DNA from: Helicobacter canis
GTDB taxonomy: Bacteria; Campylobacterota; Campylobacteria; Campylobacterales; Helicobacteraceae
NCBI RefSeq assembly: GCF_900451095.1
Contig: NZ_UGHV01000001.1
Location: forward strand, 496,001-560,000
Reading direction: 5' to 3'
DNA length: 64,000 bases
Of this stretch, positions 57,300-64,000 are shown piece by piece. The notes beneath the pieces are model-generated. The model was not told the origin of the DNA. It did not search any database and saw nothing but the letters and a program-made list of their open reading frames with translations. Each line of letters begins with the position of its first letter. The stretch's first letter is position 1. Both the position numbers and the translations under genes were made by a program.

Positions 57300-59582
57300 T
57301 TAGCGCAAAAGGCTCATTAGCTCTATATGATGAAAATACTCTGCTATCGCATAGGCATTGCAGCCATCGCTATTTTTATGCTCTTTATTTGCACCTTTGG
57401 CTAAAAGCTTTTTGACACATTCCACTTCGCCAATCTCTGTGGCAAAGAGCAGTGGGGTAAAGCCATTGCACTCTTTTTCTACATTATCGACATTGCTAGT
57501 GGATTCTAGTAGCAGATCAAAAATCGCATAATACTCTTTAAGAAAATGCCTATGCCCTTTGGTTATCCTTGCTAATGCTACTTGCAATAGCTCTGGGTGA
57601 TTAAACATTTCATACACATTGTGTAGTGTCTCATCATCAAAGATTGACTCACTTAGGCTCCCCTTGCTCGCAGAAATGATCTGCTCCTTGCTCATTGCGG
57701 ATATGGCAGCAGATGGATTAGGCACATTGCCCTTAGCCCAAGCAATACACTGCAAGCAATAATACAGCGCGCCTAGATTGTCTCTATCACAAGTGTGTGC
57801 GTCCATATCCGCCCCAAAATCCAGCAGTAGCTTCACTACTTCCACAAGCCCTAGAGAAATAGCAAGAGATAGTGCGGTGTGCTTTTTCTTCCTTAGTCTT
57901 GTGTTTAGGGCTTCTTGGCTCATCTTTGGGATAAGCAGTGCGCAAAGCTCTAGGGCTTTTTGCTTTTGCGCCTCATTGTAGCATTGCCAAGGCTCGCCCA
58001 AGCCTTGTAATGCAAATATCAGCACACTTCCCCCATCATCCTTACGCCAATTTACATCAGCCCCAAGCTCTATGAGCCTTTTGCTAGATTCTACATCAAG
58101 GATTCCGCAAGTGTGAGCAAGCTGGCTAATGGGATTAGGGTAAATATCTGTGATCATTTTATCGGGCTTTGTGAAGTCTATGGGTAGATTTTTTAGTGTT
58201 TCATTATCGATTGCAAAGTGATTAGGCGAGAAAAGTGCAAACTTCTTCTCCTGCTTTTTTGCACGCTTTTGCTCTAAGATCCCTTGCTCATCTTTGTGGA
58301 ATAGCAGCGTAAATTTATGCCTAAAATCCTGCACCAAATACCCCACATCATCTGCCTGACTCACTAGCCCTAAAAAATACGCGCTTTTGTAGAATTTGCT
58401 TAAAGGTGCTTTGGCATTATTGACATCAAGTTCGTTTTGGCGTGTGAGATTGGCACTAACTGCTATGCCTTCTTCTACTACTTTTTTATAATTTTCTCCC
58501 ATTACGCCTTTGCCATACTCTAAGGCATTTAGATAATGCTCTTGGGCGTTTTTGAGTAGCTCTTTTTGCTTGTCCTTTGTGTGAGAGTCTCGCGCTTTAT
58601 GAGCGTAGAATCTCCCTTGCATAAAGTGCAGATATGGATCATTTTTATAAGTATTTAGGCTTTTTATTTCCTCTAGCCCGTCTTCAAATGCCTTTTCATT
58701 AAGCGGCTTATCTGGCAAGCTCGCTGTAAAAAGCTTGCCCTGTGCCTTAGCATAGCTCTCAAATGACTTATCAAGAAGCTCTAAAATCTGTGGCTTTGTT
58801 AAGCTGATAATATGCTTTGGATTTCTCAAAGCTTGCATACACGATTGCAGATATATTGCGCAATCTAAAATCTTATCACCACAAGTGGGAGCAAACGCAC
58901 GCGAAGGCACAAAAAAGTCAATATGATCAAAGTAGTGCTTATGTGCAATGTAAAAGCGATCCCCTAGCTGCTTGGCGAAGTTTTTCAAGGCTTCTTGGGG
59001 TATTTGATTGATATTTTTTAGCATACATATTGCAAAGATATTGTGAGCAAAATAATCTGCTAGTATATTGAGCGCATTTTTTGCTCCGCGTGCTTGGCTA
59101 GCACAGGTATTTAGCACTTGGTCTAATAGCTCTCTACTCTCCAAAAATCCAAATACATTCATAAGCCGATAGTGTGCGATAAGCACTTCACACAGCTCTT
59201 TGCCGAAGTATTTTCCTGCCCAGCTGAAAAAGCCATCAACAAGCTTGGCGATATGAAGCAGCGAGCTAATTTGCGTTGGCGATAGGTTTTCACAATATGT
59301 AGCAATCTGGCTGATACCTTGGATAGATTTGTGGCTTGGGGTGTGGCTGCCATTGAGCCAGCTTGCGATACTTTTGCTTAGGGTTTCATCACTTTTTATA
59401 TCGCTGGGATTTTGCGCTTGGGTATTGGTGTTGATTAGCAGTGTTGTAAGGATTTTGCTATATTCAATGTTTTCAAAGCTATTGCGATCTCCACTTATCT
59501 CACAATATTTCTTTAAATCCACATCATTTGCGATAAAGGCAATGGCTTTTTGCACTGCGCTTTGCTCCCCCCCCCCCCACAA
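57300..59582 (-). CDS. Ankyrin-repeat protein, main part, out of frame behind a G12 tract
   Basis: Large cytoplasmic protein (no signal peptide). The first roughly 480 residues are helical, followed by ankyrin units: SKRLIELGADVNWRKDDGGS, HTALSLAISLGLVEVVKLLLDFGADMD and TPLLFATEIGEVECVKKLLAKGANKEHKN. The frame opens at TTG 59582 only because it enters the G tract; the true N-terminus is the 152-codon frame at 59524-59982. Joined, the protein would be about 910 residues. With 12 G's the frames do not join, so this part is probably not made. Confidence 0.8.
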   Translation of the reverse strand: MWGGGEQSAVQKAIAFIANDVDLKKYCEISGDRNSFENIEYSKILTTLLINTNTQAQNPSDIKSDETLSKSIASWLNGSHTPSHKSIQGISQIATYCENLSPTQISSLLHIAKLVDGFFSWAGKYFGKELCEVLIAHYRLMNVFGFLESRELLDQVLNTCASQARGAKNALNILADYFAHNIFAICMLKNINQIPQEALKNFAKQLGDRFYIAHKHYFDHIDFFVPSRAFAPTCGDKILDCAIYLQSCMQALRNPKHIISLTKPQILELLDKSFESYAKAQGKLFTASLPDKPLNEKAFEDGLEEIKSLNTYKNDPYLHFMQGRFYAHKARDSHTKDKQKELLKNAQEHYLNALEYGKGVMGENYKKVVEEGIAVSANLTRQNELDVNNAKAPLSKFYKSAYFLGLVSQADDVGYLVQDFRHKFTLLFHKDEQGILEQKRAKKQEKKFALFSPNHFAIDNETLKNLPIDFTKPDKMITDIYPNPISQLAHTCGILDVESSKRLIELGADVNWRKDDGGSVLIFALQGLGEPWQCYNEAQKQKALELCALLIPKMSQEALNTRLRKKKHTALSLAISLGLVEVVKLLLDFGADMDAHTCDRDNLGALYYCLQCIAWAKGNVPNPSAAISAMSKEQIISASKGSLSESIFDDETLHNVYEMFNHPELLQVALARITKGHRHFLKEYYAIFDLLLESTSNVDNVEKECNGFTPLLFATEIGEVECVKKLLAKGANKEHKNSDGCNAYAIAEYFHHIELMSLLR

Positions 59583-59982
59583 TTATTTCAGGCAAAATCC
59601 TATCGATTATTAAGCCTTCGTGCTTGCTATCCATAATGTATTCAAACAATGGCGCGATAAAAGGGATCACAAAATGCACCAAAGTAGCAAAGTCAAGCTG
59701 CTTTTGGCTAGCACCTAGTGTCTCTATATGACTAGTATAGCTTTCATAATACTCTAGCGCATTGCCCAAAATCGCTTCAAGTGAGCGCGGATCATCAGCG
59801 CAGAGCACAGAAGCGATACGCTCTATAAGCGTATCGCGAATATCTTTATACTCGCGCAATGAAAGCTCATCATTTTTCCTAAATCGCTCAAGCTCTTTGC
59901 TGCCATAGTGTGAAATCTCTAGGATTTTACATAGCTCGCAGATGATCTCGCTTGCGCCATAAAATCTCGCAAATGTTTTCAT
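59524..59982 (-). CDS. N-terminal part of the phase-variable ankyrin protein
   Basis: Begins MKTFARFYGASEIICELCKIL and continues in frame to IIVGGGG, then 8 residues of another frame and a stop. The homopolymer of 12 G's (59567-59578 as C's on the + strand) shifts the frame. A tract of 11 or 14 would read on into the 760-codon frame. No signal peptide. Confidence 0.8.
   Translation of the reverse strand: MKTFARFYGASEIICELCKILEISHYGSKELERFRKNDELSLREYKDIRDTLIERIASVLCADDPRSLEAILGNALEYYESYTSHIETLGASQKQLDFATLVHFVIPFIAPLFEYIMDSKHEGLIIDRILPEIIVGGGGAKRSAKSHCLYRK
59567..59578 (-). repeat. Poly-G12 phase-variation tract
   Basis: Twelve C's on the + strand, twelve G's in the coding direction. Slipped-strand changes here would switch the ankyrin gene; the present length leaves it OFF by counting. 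Confidence 0.93.
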
Positions 59983-60188
59983 AGTGCTTCTTTAGTTTGG
60001 TGATATAAGTATTGTATCTAAGCGATCCCATTGGTGTAAGAAAAGCCAATGACAAGAAACTGCAGCGTTAAGATTCTAGCTTTGTAAATTCGTGTCGCTC
60101 TCATTTCGTGCATTATAGATAGCATCTCTACTAGAATCCACCTTGCAATGTCTGCAAAGTCATTGCAAATTTATGAAAGGAGATGGCA

Positions 60189-60293
60189 ATGGGAAGAGGA
60201 CAACCTTCTAGTAATCCTAATGGAGCTGGGTGGCCTTCTACAACCGGTAACCCAAGCGGCGGCGGCAGAGGCAATAACACATCTAGCAAATAA
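60189..60293 (+). CDS. Small Gly/Asn-rich protein (34 aa)
   Basis: Starts ATG 60189 with AGGAG at 60178-60182 and reads MGRGQPSSNPNGAGWP, then STTGNPSGGGRGNNTSSK. I recall similar short proteins in Campylobacterota. Too short for usual gene calls. Followed by the palindrome GCCCCTTTGCAAAGGGGC, possibly a terminator, before rmuC. Confidence 0.68.
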   Translation: MGRGQPSSNPNGAGWPSTTGNPSGGGRGNNTSSK

Positions 60294-60298
60294 TCCAC

Positions 60299-60316
60299 GC
60301 CCCTTTGCAAAGGGGC
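60299..60316. terminator. Perfect 18-bp palindrome after the small Gly/Asn-rich gene
   Basis: GCCCCTTTGCAAAGGGGC, 5 bp after the stop codon. No run of T follows, so it could also be a binding site or a processing stem. Confidence 0.4.
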
Positions 60317-60391
60317 TACTTCATACGCATTAGCTACATTCTACGCTACAATACCCAGCACTTACAATACTACTTGATCACAAGGACCACT

Positions 60392-61804
60392 ATGACATTG
60401 CTTGATAGTATTTTGCTTATTGCGTTGTTTGGATTAGGTGGGGTAGGGGCTTTGCTCTATGCGCGCTTTATCGCCGCACAAAAGGCTTTGCACTTAAGCG
60501 AGACACTTCGCCAAGAAGACAGGCTCAAAACCCAAGCCCTAGAATCCACCGCCAAATCCCTAGAATCTAGCCATATCCAAGCACTCCAAGAAATCGCCAG
60601 CCTAAAGGCTATGCTTAATACTGCCAATAAGCGGTTCCAAGAGCAGCGCGCAGAATCTGCTCGCCAAAAGACAGAGCTACAAGATAAATATGAGCAAGAT
60701 CTCTCCAAGCTTGAAGCGCAGTATAAACTCTCTCTAAGCACCTTGCAAAGTGAGCTAGCAAAGCACCTAGAGCTACAAAAGACCGCCTTGCTGAATGAAA
60801 ATAAGCTCGCACTCACTAAGGATTCTAAAGCGATTTTAGATGAGGTTTTCACGCCGCTTAAACAACGCGTTGAAGAGTATCAAAAAAATCTTTTGCAAAA
60901 TGAAGCCAAATTGAAAGAAAACATCGACAACGCCTTCAAATACTCCCAAGAGATGAGCAAAAGTGCGCAAGAGCTAGGGCGGATCCTAAAGGGTGATAAG
61001 AAGCTGCGCGGAAACTTCGGCGAGCTGCAGCTAAAAAGGGTGTTTGAGAGTAGCGGACTTATCCAAGGTAGGCAGTATAGTCTCCAAGAGCAGCTCCACA
61101 CGCAAGGCGGGCGATATATCCCTGATGCGATTGTCAGCCTTGATGAAAAGCGCAAAATCATCATCGATGCCAAATTCCCCCTGCCAAATGCCGTAACTTG
61201 CGATGATGAGACAGAGATAAACACCCAAGAAATCGCGCAAAATCTCAAAGCGCGTATCGATGAGCTAGCAAGCAAACCCTATAAAGACATAGAAAATGCC
61301 TATGATTTTGTGCTGCTTTTTATCCCTTATAACAATATCTTAGATCTAGCCTTAGAGGCGGATTCTAGCTTGTATGACTATGCGTATTCTAAGCAGATTT
61401 ATCTCACCACGCCGCATACGCTTTTTATGGCGTTAAAGACGATTGCTATCACTTGGCAGCATATCCAAAGCGATAAGAATATCAAGCAGGCATTTGATGA
61501 GATCGGGAAGTTTTATGACAAGTTTGCCGATGTGTGCAGTGATTTTGACAAAATGGCGCGAGGCTTGCAAAGTGCGCAAAGTGCAGCAAAAGATATGAAT
61601 ACAAAGCTGCGAGGCAAGGGCGGACTAGAATCTAGATTTGATAGATTAAAAGCCCTAGGGGCAAAGACGAAAAAATCAATCCCACAATCAAAATCGCTCA
61701 ACCACACTAGCCATAGTGATGATATAAGCGATGAGCCAAGAGAGAGAGTGAGTGAGGGAGAAAGAGAGGGAGAATGCGATGAGGGAGAAGATAAGCAAGA
61801 GTGA
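60392..61804 (+). CDS. rmuC: DNA recombination protein RmuC
   Basis: Limits inversions between repeats, with a predicted nuclease-like core. N-terminal membrane helix (LLDSILLIALFGLGGVGALLY), a long coiled coil (about 30-200), and the core with GNFGELQLKRVFESSGL, YIPDAIVSL and IIDAKFPL. The frame is open from 60305, but AAGGA and the membrane anchor place the start at ATG 60392; 470 residues. The last 40 residues are acidic. Confidence 0.9.
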   Translation: MTLLDSILLIALFGLGGVGALLYARFIAAQKALHLSETLRQEDRLKTQALESTAKSLESSHIQALQEIASLKAMLNTANKRFQEQRAESARQKTELQDKYEQDLSKLEAQYKLSLSTLQSELAKHLELQKTALLNENKLALTKDSKAILDEVFTPLKQRVEEYQKNLLQNEAKLKENIDNAFKYSQEMSKSAQELGRILKGDKKLRGNFGELQLKRVFESSGLIQGRQYSLQEQLHTQGGRYIPDAIVSLDEKRKIIIDAKFPLPNAVTCDDETEINTQEIAQNLKARIDELASKPYKDIENAYDFVLLFIPYNNILDLALEADSSLYDYAYSKQIYLTTPHTLFMALKTIAITWQHIQSDKNIKQAFDEIGKFYDKFADVCSDFDKMARGLQSAQSAAKDMNTKLRGKGGLESRFDRLKALGAKTKKSIPQSKSLNHTSHSDDISDEPRERVSEGEREGECDEGEDKQE

Positions 61805-61851
61805 GAATCCAAGCCGCCCTAGAATCTAGATCCATTTATCGACTATTTGCC

Positions 61852-63387
61852 CTATGTGGCGCGACTATCGGCAGAAGTGGCAGCGGTAGTAAAAGTGGAT
61901 TCTAGTAATTTGCCTTGTGGGCTTGTGAAAGGCTCATTATGCGCGACTATCTCAATGATCTTCCCAGAATCCATAAGCACAATACGATCGCAAAATGCGC
62001 GTGCTAAGGCGAGATTATGCGTGATACATAGCACGCTTAGATGTCGCTTGTCTGTGAGATTATTTGCGTGCATTGTAGCGATGAAATCTAGGATCATCGC
62101 TTCAGTGTGGCTATCAAGACTTGAAGTGCTTTCATCAAGGATTAGCAGCTGTGGCTCTACAACAAGGGCGCGGGCGAGATTGATCCTAGCGGCTTGCCCG
62201 CCAGAAAGCATAGCAGGATAGGTGTGCAAAAGTGCGCGGTCTAAATCTAGTGCGCTTAGTATGGGGAAGATCTTTTGCTCTTGCGCGGCTTTATCAGTAA
62301 TGCCGCGGAGATGATGAAGCCCTTGGGTGAGACTCTGCCAAATAGTTTGATTAGGATTTAGCGCGCTTATGGGATCTTGGAAAAGTAGCTGAATATGGGA
62401 GTAAAAATGTCGGCGAGACTTTAAGCTCTTGTGAGTCTGCCAATGCGCTGGGTAGGTGATCCGCCCGCTAGACTCTCTCTCTAGGCGTGCGATAAGCTTT
62501 GCTAGCGTGCTTTTACCACTGCCGCTTCTACCCACAATGCCAAGCCTCTGTCCTGCATATATCTCAAGTGAGATAGAATCTAGCGCAGTGGTGGCAGAAG
62601 CAGTGGTGATAGGATAGATTTTGCTGATATGTCGCAGGCGCAAAAGTCTCAAAGTGGATTCTAGTTTTTGCCTATCATATATCGGTGTATGTGTAAATGG
62701 ATTATAAAAACCTCGTATATCATTGATGATCTTTCCAGCGTCTATATGATAGCTTCTATCAGCTATGCGCATAAGCCTAGTATCGTGCGTGATGAGCAAG
62801 ATCCCTATCCCACGCTCCTTGCAAATGCGTTGCAATATCTGCATAATCTCTTGCGTGGCAATGGCGTCTAAATCGCTTGTAGGCTCATCGGCGATGAGAA
62901 ATTGCGCATCTGCAAGCAGGGCGATAGCGATCATCACTCGTTGTAGCTCACCTCCACTCATCGCAAAAGCATAGCGATCTAGCACACTAGAATCCAGCCC
63001 TAGTGTATCTAGCAAGCTAGCGATTTGCTTAGGATCATAGGCTTTGCCCCACGCACGCACGCTTTCTGCGATGTGGCTTTGCATCGTGTGAAGTGGATCA
63101 AAGCAGGTGCGGGGATTTTGCAAAATGCTTGCGATGATGGGAGTCGCGCTAGCTTTATGCGCGGTAGCAAGCGGTGTGTCATCAAGCAAGATAGATCCGC
63201 TAGTTTGTGTGAGATTAGAGGGAAGCAAGCCTTGCAAGGCTAGGGCGCAGAGTGTTTTACCACTGCCACTTCTGCCTACAAGCGCGGTGATTTGCCCAGA
63301 TTCTAGCGATATGCTAATGTCTGTAAGCAGCGGCTTTGTGCCAAAAGATACAGAGATATGCGCGAGTGCTAGCTTAGATTTAGCCAT
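61852..63387 (-). CDS. Fused peptide/nickel ABC transporter ATPase (DppD-DppF type)
   Basis: Two ABC domains in one chain. First: GRSGSGKT, MSGGELQRV and IADEPTSDLD. Second (from about residue 255): GRSGSGKST, LSGGQAARI and LILDESTSSLD. Usually these are separate DppD and DppF proteins; their fusion gives about 511 residues. The start is ATG 63387 (the frame is open from 63396), overlapping the permease by several bases. Peptide or nickel uptake. A perfect 15-mer lies near the end (61891). Confidence 0.9.
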   Translation of the reverse strand: MAKSKLALAHISVSFGTKPLLTDISISLESGQITALVGRSGSGKTLCALALQGLLPSNLTQTSGSILLDDTPLATAHKASATPIIASILQNPRTCFDPLHTMQSHIAESVRAWGKAYDPKQIASLLDTLGLDSSVLDRYAFAMSGGELQRVMIAIALLADAQFLIADEPTSDLDAIATQEIMQILQRICKERGIGILLITHDTRLMRIADRSYHIDAGKIINDIRGFYNPFTHTPIYDRQKLESTLRLLRLRHISKIYPITTASATTALDSISLEIYAGQRLGIVGRSGSGKSTLAKLIARLERESSGRITYPAHWQTHKSLKSRRHFYSHIQLLFQDPISALNPNQTIWQSLTQGLHHLRGITDKAAQEQKIFPILSALDLDRALLHTYPAMLSGGQAARINLARALVVEPQLLILDESTSSLDSHTEAMILDFIATMHANNLTDKRHLSVLCITHNLALARAFCDRIVLMDSGKIIEIVAHNEPFTSPQGKLLESTFTTAATSADSRAT

Positions 63388-64000
63388 AACGCACATCTTC
63401 TAAATGTGTAGTGAAAAACCGCTTCAAGCTCTCTCCCAGCAGAGAAAAAAGCGCGATAGTGATAAAAAGCGCGCCTCCGGGATATAGCAGCAAATGCGGT
63501 GCGCTATATAGAGAGTCTTTCATCTCGCTAAGCATAAGCCCCCATTCTGCGAGCGGTGGCTGCACGCCTAGCCCGATGAAAGATAGCCCAGCGATGTGAA
63601 GCATTATATGCCCTATATCCATAGTGGCAAGCACAAGTATATGGATACATAAATTTGGGAGAAAATTCTGCCTAAAGCTTTGCCAAAAGCTCTGTCCTTG
63701 CATATACGAGATAGCTACATACTCTTTAGATCGCAAAGAGAGCGTGAGCGAGCGAGATATACGCGCATAAAATGCCCAATGCGTGAGCGTTATAGCGATG
63801 ATCACATTCCATAGTCCAGAGCCAAGCACCCCCACAAAAAACAATGCCAAAATCATCGTAGGCATACTTAAAAACACATCACACACGCGCATAATCACCC
63901 TATCCCACACTCCTCCTAATGCTCCAGCTACCCCACCTACACAAATGCCGATCACTACCACAAGCACGATGATACAAAGGCTTGCCCCAAGCGAGATATA
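63380..64000 (-). CDS. Dipeptide/nickel ABC transporter permease (DppC-like), partial
   Basis: Membrane permease with the EAA-like loop (ARISRSLTLSLRSKEYVAISYMQGQS) and ending LEDVRYG. The frame is open to the window edge (YISLGASL before the first GTG), so the N-terminus lies outside. Four membrane segments visible. Overlaps the ATPase gene. Confidence 0.9.
   Translation of the reverse strand, partial: YISLGASLCIIVLVVVIGICVGGVAGALGGVWDRVIMRVCDVFLSMPTMILALFFVGVLGSGLWNVIIAITLTHWAFYARISRSLTLSLRSKEYVAISYMQGQSFWQSFRQNFLPNLCIHILVLATMDIGHIMLHIAGLSFIGLGVQPPLAEWGLMLSEMKDSLYSAPHLLLYPGGALFITIALFSLLGESLKRFFTTHLEDVRYG

Noticed and set aside
57300-59582. A separate 760-codon gene starting at TTG 59582
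   Set aside because: The TTG abuts the G tract and has no ribosome binding site; the upstream 152-codon frame fits as its real N-terminus.
1-64000. CRISPR array, tRNA or rRNA genes
   Set aside because: No regular spacer-repeat pattern and no TPsiC-arm-like or rRNA-like stretch was seen by eye; a tRNAscan and CRISPR search would settle it.

Overview
The window reads as a chromosomal segment of an enterohepatic-type Helicobacter (Campylobacterota). Several blocks keep the gene order I recall from H. pylori: rnj-rsmA; fabZ-lpxA-clpX-mreB-mreC; murG next to fliW; ppk-pyrD-M16 peptidase-dapA-SDR; and cznA/B/C-glyS. A Hof-type outer membrane protein, MagIII glycosylase, QueH and a FabL-like SDR fit the same group. 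No rRNA, tRNA or CRISPR was seen.

Layout. 1-5.6 kb: RNase J (partial), RsmA, HisF, a nucleoside phosphorylase-like protein, RlmN, an unlisted 35-residue membrane protein and QueH. 5.6-12.7 kb: an intergenic region with a possible small RNA, then the fabZ-lpxA-clpX-mreB-mreC operon ending in a large glycosyltransferase-like protein. 12.8-15.7 kb: an accessory cassette of three secreted or lipoprotein genes and a HARE-HTH/nuclease gene broken by a 34-bp tandem duplication, divergent from an XRE regulator with twin palindromic operators. 15.8-20.7 kb: argJ, a GNAT, argC, murG and fliW. 20.8-22.5 kb: an HNH plus D12-methyltransferase restriction-modification pair. 22.6-28.3 kb: SDR, TrmN6-like methyltransferase, RibD, MagIII and PepD. 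28.3-37.5 kb: an outer membrane protein, polyphosphate kinase, gamma-carbonic-anhydrase-like protein, PyrD, M16 protease, DapA, FabL-like SDR and a glycosyltransferase made of two near-identical GT2 domains. 37.6-40.3 kb: an AT-richer SF1 helicase with a C-terminal nuclease-like domain. 40.4-43.4 kb: an apparent MerR (AdhR-like) regulon of aldo-keto reductase, cupin and acetyltransferase, with two matching 19-bp-spacer promoters. 44-53.5 kb: an LPP20/ankyrin protein, an SH3-like secreted protein, the Czn metal efflux system and a Hof porin. 53.5-60 kb: glyS swollen by in-frame repeats, a secreted protein, and an ankyrin gene split by a 12-G tract (apparently phase OFF). 60-64 kb: a small Gly/Asn-rich protein, RmuC, and a peptide/nickel ABC transporter running off the window.

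The strongest genome-scale signal is a 15-mer, AAAAGTGGATTCTAG, found at least 16 times without a mismatch (both orientations, coding and intergenic, sometimes as inverted pairs). It behaves like a DNA-uptake-type sequence or a very successful short dispersed repeat. It sits preferentially in non-conserved insertions of MurG, GlyS, RibD and the 777-residue glycosyltransferase-like protein. Together with the poly-G switch, the 34-bp duplication and the 810-bp internal duplication, it marks a genome shaped by repeat-driven variation.
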